From: Bacteroidota bacterium
Lineage (GTDB): Bacteria; Bacteroidota; Bacteroidia; NS11-12g; UBA955
Direction of reading: 5' to 3'
Length of the DNA: 64,000 nucleotides
NCBI GenBank assembly: GCA_025354385.1
Contig: JANXMZ010000039.1
Coordinates: 38,827-102,826, forward strand
The notes beneath the pieces were generated by a model. The model saw only the letters and a list, made by a program, of their open reading frames with translations, was not told where the DNA came from and searched no databases. Of the stretch, positions 53,967 through 62,144 are shown one piece after another. Position 1 is the first letter of the stretch. The number at the start of each line of letters is the position of its first letter. The position numbers and the translations under genes are program-made.

Positions 53967-55190
53967 ATGCTTAAAAATTATATCATCACAAACATAGGTC
54001 AATTAATGGGAATTTTACCTAAGGAAACCCTATTGCTTAAAGGAGAAGAGATGGGTCATATTAATGTTTTACATAACGCATTTATAGAAGTTGAGGACCG
54101 TAAAATTAAATCATTTGGTTTAATGGAAAATTGCCCTGAAACGGAAAGTCATTTAGTCAATATTCATGGTGATTGGTTAATACCTGGTTTTGTAGATTCA
54201 CATACGCATATGGTATTTGCTAATAGCAGACACAATGAATATGTGATGCGGCTTCAAGGAAAAACCTATGAAGATATTGCTGCAGAAGGTGGTGGAATTT
54301 TAAATTCTGCAAAAAAATTGCAATCAATGGATGAGGATACTTTATATAAAAAAGCACATAAATTTGCCGAAGAGGCAATAGCAGGTGGTACCTTGGCACT
54401 TGAAATTAAAAGTGGCTATGGCTTATCTGTCGAATCGGAATTAAAAATGTTAAGAGTGGTTAAGCGTTTGAAAAATGATTTACCAATTTCTATTAAAGCT
54501 ACATTTTTAGGTGCGCATGCATTCCCTTCAGAGTTTAAATCAAATCATCAAGGTTATATTGATTTAATAATAAAAGAAATGTTGCCTTCAATAGCAAATG
54601 AACAACTAGCCGATTACATTGATGTTTTTTGCGATAAGGGCTTTTTTAGTGTAGATGAAACTTCACAAATTCTAAGTGCTGCAGCGGCTTTTGGATTACA
54701 ACCAAAAATCCACGGCAATGAATTGGGTCTAACTGGAGGTGTTCAAACTGCAGTTGATAACAACGCACTATCAGTTGATCATTTAGAACATATTAGTGAT
54801 GTAGAAATTAATTATTTGCTCAATAGTAACACCATGCCTGTTATATTACCTGGTAGTTCATTCTTTTTAAAAATACCGTATGCCCCCGGCCGAAGTATGA
54901 TTGATGCTGGTTTACCAGTGTGTATCGCCAGCGATTTTAATCCAGGCAGTAGCCCCCATCACAATCTATGGTTTACATGGAGTTTGGCCTGTTTATACAA
55001 CGGCTTGTTACCTGCAGAGGCATTTAATGCACTTACCATAAATGGGGCCTATGCCTTAGGGTTAAGCAACTCGCATGGCAGTATAACAGAAGGCAAGAAG
55101 GCTTGTTTTATAAGCACACGACCTTTCGAATCTATCAACGAAATACCTTATTGGTTTGCACAAAATCATGCAAAAAAAGTGTGGTATTGA
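53967..55190 (+). CDS. hutI: Imidazolonepropionase
   Basis: This 407-residue amidohydrolase hydrolyses 4-imidazolone-5-propionate in histidine breakdown. Landmarks are the metal site IPGFVDSHTHMVFA, ALEIKSGYGL with the conserved Lys/Ser/Tyr, FLGAHAFP, IHGNELGLTGGVQTAVD with the conserved His and Glu, VDHLEH, and CIASDFNPGSSPHHN with Asp. Length is the family's. The gene starts one base from the divergent gamma-CA gene and ends next to the outer-membrane protein gene. No other hut gene is in the window. Confidence 0.94.
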   Translation: MLKNYIITNIGQLMGILPKETLLLKGEEMGHINVLHNAFIEVEDRKIKSFGLMENCPETESHLVNIHGDWLIPGFVDSHTHMVFANSRHNEYVMRLQGKTYEDIAAEGGGILNSAKKLQSMDEDTLYKKAHKFAEEAIAGGTLALEIKSGYGLSVESELKMLRVVKRLKNDLPISIKATFLGAHAFPSEFKSNHQGYIDLIIKEMLPSIANEQLADYIDVFCDKGFFSVDETSQILSAAAAFGLQPKIHGNELGLTGGVQTAVDNNALSVDHLEHISDVEINYLLNSNTMPVILPGSSFFLKIPYAPGRSMIDAGLPVCIASDFNPGSSPHHNLWFTWSLACLYNGLLPAEAFNALTINGAYALGLSNSHGSITEGKKACFISTRPFESINEIPYWFAQNHAKKVWY

Positions 55191-55192
55191 TT

Positions 55193-55879
55193 TTAGTAAA
55201 TCCTGTAATTAAGCGTAAGAGAGGTATAGCCCAATTTTAAAGGAAAATTTGTTTCGGGCTCAGAGTATAAATGCAAAACAATAAAATTGCTTAAGCCACG
55301 CATTGTATTCGCCTGTAGATAAAAACGTCTGTAAATTTTAAATTCAGCCCCAATTCCTAAAGCAAGGGCATAGGTTTTCATGTTGCTTTTATTTTTGTTG
55401 GTCCAGCCAAGTTCTTCACCCACATGCGCGCTATCAAATGTATTTGCAATATTAAAATAATGCCCCAAGCCATAATTTACTTTTAGCCAATCAAAAACTT
55501 TATACTGTATACAGGTATTAATCTCAACACCTTGCATGCGAATATGACCATTGGTATTGAACTTTGTATTGTTAGAATATGGAGGCGAATAGTGATAACC
55601 AATAGAGGCTTTGGAATATAGAATTTCTAATGCTATATTTTTTTTAGGGGTAACCGCTAAATTAAATTTAATGCCTAGGGCAGGGTTTCTTGAAGGGGCC
55701 ACTTCATTGTAAAAAAAAGCTGCATTGGTTTTAGAAGAACTTATTATTTTATTAAATCCAAATGTACTTGAGCCCACCATTAATTGTGTAGAAAAAATAC
55801 TGTCTTTAAAATTAGAGGCAGGTAGTGTAAATGCAGCAATACATAAAATTATGCCTGCCATTTTTTTATACAAAAGCAT
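55193..55879 (-). CDS. Outer-membrane beta-barrel protein of unknown function
   Basis: This 228-residue protein has an N-terminal signal sequence (MAGIILCIAAFTLPAS follows MLLYKK). The mature part alternates hydrophobic and polar residues in about eight strands, with aromatic girdles such as IALEILYSKASIGYHYSPPY, WLKVNYGLGHYFNIA, and a C-terminal strand ending LTLNYRIY (Tyr-rich, as porins often are). No specific family is recognised. It ends two bases from the hutI stop on the opposite strand and diverges from tdh. Confidence 0.75.
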   Translation of the reverse strand: MLLYKKMAGIILCIAAFTLPASNFKDSIFSTQLMVGSSTFGFNKIISSSKTNAAFFYNEVAPSRNPALGIKFNLAVTPKKNIALEILYSKASIGYHYSPPYSNNTKFNTNGHIRMQGVEINTCIQYKVFDWLKVNYGLGHYFNIANTFDSAHVGEELGWTNKNKSNMKTYALALGIGAEFKIYRRFYLQANTMRGLSNFIVLHLYSEPETNFPLKLGYTSLTLNYRIY

Positions 55880-55927
55880 TGAACAAAACTAAAGAAATAT
55901 TACCATGTAAATCTCATTTTTTAATTT

Positions 55928-55935
55928 TACGTTTG
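55928..55935 (+). promoter_or_regulatory. tdh -7 promoter box (TACGTTTG)
   Basis: TACGTTTG fits TAnnTTTG and lies 16 bases before the ATG of the threonine dehydrogenase gene. Confidence 0.5.
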
Positions 55936-55951
55936 CAGTACAAAAAGAATT

Positions 55952-56917
55952 ATGGCAGAAAATATTTTAGTGATCGGTGCTTGCGGTCAATTAGGAACAG
56001 AGTTGGTAGAGGAATTAAGAAAAATATATGGCGATGCCAATGTTATTGCTTCTGATATTCGCCAAAGTGAACATGCTGTTTTTAAACAAGGACCCTTCGA
56101 AAATCTAGATATTTTGGATAAGAACAGATTGTCGGAGATTTTAACAAAATACAAACCTTCTCAAGTTTATCATTTGGCGGCATTGTTAAGTGCCACTGCA
56201 GAGGCTAAACCAAAGTTGGGCTGGACATTGAACATGGATGGCTTATTTAATGTATTAGATGCAGCATTTGATTTTAAAATTGGCAAAGTATATTGGCCAA
56301 GTTCTATTGCTGTTTTTGGTCCGGGTACGCCAGTAAACCATACCCCACAAAATTGTGTAATGGATCCCAACACTATTTATGGTATTAGTAAATTGGCAGG
56401 CGAAAGATATTGTGAATATTATTTTCAAAAAAGAGGTGTAGATGTTAGAAGTTTGCGTTACCCTGGTTTAATTGGTCATAAAAGCGATCCAGGCGGTGGT
56501 ACTACAGATTACGCAGTGAGTATTTACCACGATGCGCTTACAAGTGGGCATCACAATTGTTTCTTAAAAGACAGTACAGAATTACCAATGCTTTATATGC
56601 CCGATGCCTTAAAAGCTACCCTTGATATCATGCATGCACCTGCAGAAAGTGTAAAAATTCGCAGCAGTTACAATTTGGCAGGTATGAGTTTCTCTCCTGC
56701 AGAAATTACTGCAACCATTCAAAAATTCATTCCTGGCTTTACAACAGAATATAATCCAGATAAAAGACAAGCCATTGCAGATAGTTGGCCAAATAGTATT
56801 GATGATTCAGAAGCGAAGAAAGACTGGGGATGGCAGCCAACTTATGATTTGGATGCTATGACGAAAGATATGTTGGTGAATCTTGCACCAAGATACGGAA
56901 AAACACTAAGCTTTTAA
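55952..56917 (+). CDS. tdh: L-threonine 3-dehydrogenase, short-chain (epimerase-like) type
   Basis: This 321-residue NAD-dependent enzyme is of the extended short-chain family: GACGQLGTELVEELRKIYG (Rossmann GxxGxxG), VIASDIR, the YxxxK catalytic pair in YGISKLAGERY, and LRYPGLIGHKSDPGGGTTDYAVSIYHDAL. This last stretch and the tail AKKDWGWQPTYDLDAMTKDML are typical of the non-zinc threonine dehydrogenases. It makes 2-amino-3-ketobutyrate, which Kbl (49174-50382) then cleaves. The assignment depends on this family resemblance and the presence of kbl. It is a single gene. Confidence 0.85.
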   Translation: MAENILVIGACGQLGTELVEELRKIYGDANVIASDIRQSEHAVFKQGPFENLDILDKNRLSEILTKYKPSQVYHLAALLSATAEAKPKLGWTLNMDGLFNVLDAAFDFKIGKVYWPSSIAVFGPGTPVNHTPQNCVMDPNTIYGISKLAGERYCEYYFQKRGVDVRSLRYPGLIGHKSDPGGGTTDYAVSIYHDALTSGHHNCFLKDSTELPMLYMPDALKATLDIMHAPAESVKIRSSYNLAGMSFSPAEITATIQKFIPGFTTEYNPDKRQAIADSWPNSIDDSEAKKDWGWQPTYDLDAMTKDMLVNLAPRYGKTLSF

Positions 56918-56964
56918 TATTACGGACTTTGGATTGCCCATGGTTTAGCCATTGGTAATTTTGA

Positions 56965-58245
56965 TTATATAGCCTTAGCCTGCAGTATTTTATTTCCAAC
57001 TTTACATCTTAAGCATTGTTTTTTATCACAATATTGGGTCTTTAATTCAAGCAAAGCTTGAGAGTCAAAAGCTGTTTTGGCCAATAAGCCTAATTCTTTC
57101 CAATGGGTAATGGTAGCATTGCTTTCGGGCGATAAATGTTGCAGAATAGAAACAGCCTTATTGCAAATATTTTCATTGTCAAGGGTTTTTCCATAAACAA
57201 ATAAAACTGGCACTACAGCATTGATAAGCAGTAACTCTCTGGCTTGCAAAGATAATTCAGCACTGTGTTTTTTTGCTTCTTTGCCAAATACATAATGGGT
57301 TTGCCAATAAGCAGAAGCCTCCACCTTAAACAATTCAATAATTTCTTTAATATCGTGCATTTCTAAAACCAAGGCCATCAACTCATGACTTTTATAAACC
57401 AATGCTGATAATTGAGCCATGCGCATTGTAGGAAAATTACCAGGCCGCATGCGCATCAGCTTAAAACTACTGGCTTCCATTTCGGGCAATTGGTATTTTT
57501 TTCTTAAAAATTGCCATTCTTTTCTCAGGCGAGCATGGTAGTCATCTATAATGACATCTTTTAAAAACCCAGCGGTGCCATATACCAATGCTTCAATCTG
57601 AGTTATATCATTTTTATGTTTTCCAAGAATATGAATTGGCAATTGCATGGACAGTTGTTCAAATGGTTCGGAATTAGTGCCAAAGCCAAAACTTCTAGAT
57701 ACTGCACAATAAAAAACTGAATGCCAATCGTTTTTACATTGGTTAAGCCATTGCTGTACTTGTTCACTTTTTCTTTCCAAACGGTTAACCAAAGCGCTGT
57801 CCAAAGCTTGGGTTTTTGTAAAGTCATCTGTTTGCTGAATCAAAGGGGCGCAGGGAATCCAATGCTCGGAGGTTTTTAGCAATTTAAAATGCTGTACGAC
57901 TTCCGGAAAAATACGGTCATTTAATAGAAGGGTCGGCACCGCACTGCCATCTTCTCTGACTGCCATTTTCTGATGCTCGAATACCACATGTAAAACGGTA
58001 TTATTATAAGCCTTGTCCAAATGGTGTTTATGCATAAACCAATCGTTGGCTTGTATGTGAATTTCTACATTGCCCACCCAATCGGCCTCTCCAATGCGAA
58101 TGCGCGCCTCACTGAAATCTGGTCCTGAATCCCTGTTTAAACGCCCTCGTTTAAGGATGAGTATTGGTTGCCCATCTGTGGTTTTTAAATCATCTGAATG
58201 AAATAAACCAGCCAACCAAATGTATTGTAAAAGTTTTTCGTTCAT
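56965..58245 (-). CDS. DUF2851 protein of unknown function
   Basis: About 426 residues from ATG 58245 (MNEKLLQYIWLAGLF); the longer frame would begin with a TTG. Conserved features of DUF2851 visible are GRLNRDSGPDFSEARI, DWVGNVEIHIQANDWFMHKHHLDKAYNNTVLHVVFEH, and a C-terminal Cys cluster (CDKKQCLRCKVGNKIL). The K-C-x-x-C pair near the end could bind metal. No signal peptide or membrane segment. Function is unknown; the neighbours give no hint. Confidence 0.88.
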   Translation of the reverse strand: MNEKLLQYIWLAGLFHSDDLKTTDGQPILILKRGRLNRDSGPDFSEARIRIGEADWVGNVEIHIQANDWFMHKHHLDKAYNNTVLHVVFEHQKMAVREDGSAVPTLLLNDRIFPEVVQHFKLLKTSEHWIPCAPLIQQTDDFTKTQALDSALVNRLERKSEQVQQWLNQCKNDWHSVFYCAVSRSFGFGTNSEPFEQLSMQLPIHILGKHKNDITQIEALVYGTAGFLKDVIIDDYHARLRKEWQFLRKKYQLPEMEASSFKLMRMRPGNFPTMRMAQLSALVYKSHELMALVLEMHDIKEIIELFKVEASAYWQTHYVFGKEAKKHSAELSLQARELLLINAVVPVLFVYGKTLDNENICNKAVSILQHLSPESNATITHWKELGLLAKTAFDSQALLELKTQYCDKKQCLRCKVGNKILQAKAI

Positions 58246-58484
58246 TTTAGTTTTATGCAATTTTAAAAAAATAAATGCAATTTAAAAAGAAGTGTTTTAA
58301 TAAAGCAGGGTATTTGTTTAAACACTTTTAATAAGTCTTTTGTGACTAAATTGAGGTGTTTTGTGGTCAAAAAATTATGTGGGTAGCTATAACAAATTGT
58401 TAAATTTGTGGCAAGGCATTTGTGTAAATGATATCAAATATTCATTGTTGCATTTGTTTTGAATAAAAATATAAAATCATTAGA

Positions 58485-60302
58485 ATGGATCATATTAAAC
58501 TGCTGCCCGATCATATAGCCAATCAAATTGCAGCAGGAGAAGTTGTGCAACGCCCAGCCTCTATTGTTAAGGAGTTACTCGAGAATGCCATTGATGCAAA
58601 AGCCACCTCTATCAGATTAATTGCAAAGGAGGGTGGTATACTTTTGGTTCAAATTATTGACAACGGCGTTGGTATGAGTGTAACAGATGCACGCATGTGC
58701 TGGGAAAGACATGCCACTTCTAAAATTAGCAATGCAGATGATTTATTTAAATTGAAAAGTTTTGGTTTTCGTGGAGAAGCTTTGGCGTCCATTGCCGCCA
58801 TTGCCCATGTGGAAATGAAAACACGAAGGGCAGAAGACGAAATAGGCACTCAAATTAAGATTGAAGGAAGCAAAGTTACAGATCAATCGAATGTGGCCAC
58901 ACCAATTGGCACACAGTTTTCCATCAAAAATTTATTTTACAATGTACCAGCCCGAAGAAATTTTTTAAAAAGCGTACCTGTGGAGATGCGCCATATCATT
59001 GATGAATTTACACGAGTGGCAATGCCTCACCATCAATTAACCATGAGCCTTTATCACAATGAAAAAGAAGTATTTGATTTAAAACCAAGTGATGCGGCAA
59101 ACAGAATTGCCGAGTTAATGAGTAAAAAAAATACCACTGATTTTTTGAATGTGGCAGAAAATCATGATTTGGTAATCGTGAACGGATTTGTTGGAAAACC
59201 CGAGATTGCTAAACGAACCAGAGGTGAACAATTCCTATTCGTTAACAATCGTTTTATAAAGGATGCATACTTAAATCATGCCATTACGTCTGCTTATGAT
59301 CAGCTTATTGCCAAAGATCAGTTTCCGATGTATGCCTTGTTTTTAACGATAGCACCTGAAAGAATAGATGTGAACATACATCCTACTAAAACGGAAATTA
59401 AGTTTGATGATGAGCGCGCCATATACGCATTAGTAAAATCGGCCGTTAGAAAAGCACTTGGGCAATACACTGCCATGCCCGAACTCGAATTTGCAGATAA
59501 GAATGTTTTTAACCCTGTTGCATTTTTAAATAAAGAGACGGTGCATACCCAATCTCCAGAGATTAAAACCAATAAGAGCTATAATCCTTTTGCAGCAGAG
59601 CAACAATGGAAGCAAGTACAAATAAGCCAGTGGCACAAAATTTTTGATACCAACACAGATCAAAAAGAAAATACGCATACTTTTATTTCTTCGGATAATG
59701 AGGCGCAGAATGAAATCCTTAATCTTCAACATGAGCCTGTAGATTTTGAAGTTTTGTTATTAAGCAGCGGATACTTGGCCACCAATAGAAATGGTCATTT
59801 TTTAATCATAGATCAAAGGGCTGCACACGAAAGAATTTTATTTGAAAAATATTGTCAGAATATTGTGTATCGATCTGCTTCCGTTCAACAATTATTGTTT
59901 CCGCGCACTATAGAATTATCAAAAACGGATTATGCTCTGGCCCACGAAATACTAGACGACATAAAAGACTTAGGCTTTGATGTAGCCGATTTTGGTACTA
60001 ATTGTTTAATTATTAATGGTGTTCCAGCAGAAACAATGAAAGGTAACGAAAAGGAATTGTTGGAGGGTTTGCTCGAAAGTTATAAGCACAATTCCGCTAG
60101 TTTTGCAGGCGATAAGCGAAAAGCTTTAGCCCTTTCTATGGCGCAAAACGAAGCCATTTTAAGAACTCGAATTTTAGAGAAAGAAGAGCAAATAGAATTG
60201 ATCAATCAACTTTTTAAATGCGAATCTCCTGCCTTGCGCCCCAACGGGAAGCCCGTTTATATAGAATTTACAAATCAAAGAATAAGTGATTTTTTTCAAT
60301 AA
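58485..60302 (+). CDS. mutL: DNA mismatch repair protein MutL
   Basis: This 605-residue protein matches MutL. The N-terminal GHKL ATPase has IANQIAAGEVVQRPASIVKELLENAIDA, DNGVGM, HATSKISNADDL and FRGEALASIAAIA. The transducer domain carries NVPARRNFLKS and FLFVNNRFIKD. The C-terminal domain has DQRAAHERILFE at 443-454, where endonuclease-active MutL usually has DQHAxxERxxxE; the first His is Arg here. It couples MutS to excision. The gene runs straight into the rhomboid gene (three bases apart). Confidence 0.96.
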   Translation: MDHIKLLPDHIANQIAAGEVVQRPASIVKELLENAIDAKATSIRLIAKEGGILLVQIIDNGVGMSVTDARMCWERHATSKISNADDLFKLKSFGFRGEALASIAAIAHVEMKTRRAEDEIGTQIKIEGSKVTDQSNVATPIGTQFSIKNLFYNVPARRNFLKSVPVEMRHIIDEFTRVAMPHHQLTMSLYHNEKEVFDLKPSDAANRIAELMSKKNTTDFLNVAENHDLVIVNGFVGKPEIAKRTRGEQFLFVNNRFIKDAYLNHAITSAYDQLIAKDQFPMYALFLTIAPERIDVNIHPTKTEIKFDDERAIYALVKSAVRKALGQYTAMPELEFADKNVFNPVAFLNKETVHTQSPEIKTNKSYNPFAAEQQWKQVQISQWHKIFDTNTDQKENTHTFISSDNEAQNEILNLQHEPVDFEVLLLSSGYLATNRNGHFLIIDQRAAHERILFEKYCQNIVYRSASVQQLLFPRTIELSKTDYALAHEILDDIKDLGFDVADFGTNCLIINGVPAETMKGNEKELLEGLLESYKHNSASFAGDKRKALALSMAQNEAILRTRILEKEEQIELINQLFKCESPALRPNGKPVYIEFTNQRISDFFQ

Positions 60303-60305
60303 ATT

Positions 60306-61037
60306 ATGAGAATTAACCTGACCCCTGCCGTTAAACAAATTGTAATAGCCTGTGTTGTGCTGTTCCTTGGCTCTATGTTGCTCAGTAGTAAGATTAACTT
60401 GGATACTATTTTGGCAGCCCATTATCCAAATTCCCCATTATTTAAACCTTGGCAGATTATCACTCACATGTTTATGCATGGCGGTACAGCTCATTTGGTA
60501 TTCAATATGTTAGCCTTGGCAAGCCTGGGCACTACACTAGAAAATTATTTAGGGACAAAGAAATTTGTGCAACTTTATTTTCTTGCTGGTTTAGGAGCAA
60601 TATTGGTTCATTTTATTTCGCAGATCGTCATGTTATATTTAGATTTTCATATATGGTTTCCCAGTATGTCGGATTTTGCAATTACCATTGATGGAGACAA
60701 AATATATTCTAAAAGTAGCCTGATAACATCCCAGGAAGAACTGAGGAAAGTAGGCAGTGTTTTTGTGGGTTCAGTAGTTGGAGCAAGTGGAGCTATTTAC
60801 GGTGTTGCTGTAGCTTTTGCTTATTTATTTCCAAATTCAGAAATGATGATCATGTTCATACCTTACCCTATCAAATCAAAATATCTGATACCCGTTATCC
60901 TGCTCCTAGATGTATTTTTAGGTTTTAGTAATTTTCAAAGCGACCCAATTGCGCATTTTGCTCACATTGGAGGCGCTTTATTTGGATTTTTAGTGATATG
61001 GTATTGGAGAAAATTTGATAGAAAAAATTTCTATTAG
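60306..61037 (+). CDS. Rhomboid-family intramembrane serine protease
   Basis: This 243-residue protein has six hydrophobic segments. It has the HMFMHGGTAHLVFNML helix pair, the catalytic Ser161 in GASGAIYGV and His220 in AHFAHIGGALFG. A polar insert of about 40 residues (115-155) separates two helices. It cleaves membrane-protein substrates within the bilayer; the substrate is unknown. It is translated with mutL (three-base gap) and its 3' end overlaps the downstream opposite membrane-protein gene by four bases. Confidence 0.9.
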   Translation: MRINLTPAVKQIVIACVVLFLGSMLLSSKINLDTILAAHYPNSPLFKPWQIITHMFMHGGTAHLVFNMLALASLGTTLENYLGTKKFVQLYFLAGLGAILVHFISQIVMLYLDFHIWFPSMSDFAITIDGDKIYSKSSLITSQEELRKVGSVFVGSVVGASGAIYGVAVAFAYLFPNSEMMIMFIPYPIKSKYLIPVILLLDVFLGFSNFQSDPIAHFAHIGGALFGFLVIWYWRKFDRKNFY

Positions 61038-61318
61038 ACGACATGTGAAAAGATTACTTTTACAATTAATAGTATTCCTAAAAAGCTACCAACTAATATA
61101 CTTAAAATTGTATTGCCAGTGTTTCTGAAACGCCTTGGCATTAGTTTATATATAGCAACTTGTCCAAGGATTAGGGGGATTACATAAATTATAAAAGCAA
61201 TCCAATTTCCGAATTGAAAAATCCAGTTAAAATTGAAAGATGCTTCGTCAATAAAGAACAAAAGAAAAGTTATCAGTATTGAACTGATGGCAAAGGATAT
61301 TAGGACACTATTTTTCAT
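61034..61318 (-). CDS. Small integral membrane protein of unknown function
   Basis: About 94 residues from ATG 61318, which begins directly at the first helix; an ATG at 61345 adds nine polar residues. Three hydrophobic segments are seen (SVLISFAISSILITFLLFF, GNWIAFIIYVIPLILGQVAI, SILVGSFLGILLIVKVIF). No family is recognised. Its end overlaps the rhomboid gene's end by four bases on the opposite strand. Confidence 0.6.
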   Translation of the reverse strand: MKNSVLISFAISSILITFLLFFIDEASFNFNWIFQFGNWIAFIIYVIPLILGQVAIYKLMPRRFRNTGNTILSILVGSFLGILLIVKVIFSHVV

Positions 61319-61404
61319 TATTGTTGATTTTAAGAATGAACACAATCTTATTGAAGATTATTTCGAATTTGACAGAAAAATGAGAGAAAGAAAAAGATTT
61401 TGTT

Positions 61405-62034
61405 TTACTGAAGCACCCAGCCATTTTTGATTAAGAAGGCCTTACAATTGAAGCAGAATTCTATTTCTTCATCTGTCGGATTTTTGCCTTTTGCATCGCG
61501 CATGAAACATGTTTTTTCTGGGCAATGCGGCAATCCTTGTGTATGTCCTAATTCGTGAATGGCAACTTTGTATAGTTGATTAAGAGTATTAGTCTTACTT
61601 AGTCTGTAAGTGGAGGCAATGCATGATTGACCCGGGCAGTATCCCAAACCCATAACACCCCAATCCACTATACCATTTTTGGTTGTACTGATATCCTTAT
61701 TTGTTAATCCAATGATTAAGTGTCCAGCAGGTGTTTTTTTGTTTAAAAATTTAAGAAGTGAATCTGCCCTGTACCTTGTTTTATTAAAGTTTAAACAAGA
61801 TGAAGGTAATGGAATAGTTGCTTTGATTTCAGTATTAGGACAAATTTTCTGCAATTTTTTTTGAATGTAAAGAACATCTTTCTGCGCCATGCCATCAAAA
61901 GGTTGAATACTGATTATTGCGCTAGTTAATGGATATTTATTACCAGTTTTTGATGGGGAAATATTACGTGATAGACCTGCAATTATCGCAACTACAAAAA
62001 TTAAAAAAACATAAATTTTCAAAAGCAATTTCAT
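61405..62034 (-). CDS. Archaemetzincin-like zinc metalloprotease, membrane-anchored or secreted
   Basis: This 209-residue protein has an N-terminal hydrophobic segment (residues 5-21) acting as signal or anchor. The C-terminal part carries the archaemetzincin pattern: H160-E161-x-x-H164 with H170 as third ligand, C171, C176, a Met turn at M178, and C194-x-x-C197, so one catalytic zinc and one structural Cys4 zinc are predicted. Typical archaemetzincins are cytosolic; the N-terminal hydrophobic segment here is unusual. It is a single gene between the small membrane protein gene and tig. Confidence 0.85.
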   Translation of the reverse strand: MKLLLKIYVFLIFVVAIIAGLSRNISPSKTGNKYPLTSAIISIQPFDGMAQKDVLYIQKKLQKICPNTEIKATIPLPSSCLNFNKTRYRADSLLKFLNKKTPAGHLIIGLTNKDISTTKNGIVDWGVMGLGYCPGQSCIASTYRLSKTNTLNQLYKVAIHELGHTQGLPHCPEKTCFMRDAKGKNPTDEEIEFCFNCKAFLIKNGWVLQ

Positions 62035-62092
62035 GGTTCAAAAATCAAATTTAGGGAAATGCTTATAATTGACTTCAGAATGAGCCAATAAA

Positions 62093-62122
62093 CAAAAAAA
62101 GCTCCGCATTATTATGCGGAGC
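62093..62122 (-). terminator. Rho-independent terminator of tig
   Basis: GCTCCGCAT and ATGCGGAGC form a perfect nine-base stem around a four-base loop, followed on the minus strand by TTTTTTTG. It lies 23 bases past the tig stop. Confidence 0.9.
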
Positions 62123-62144
62123 CTGTTTAATATTTCAAAATTAA

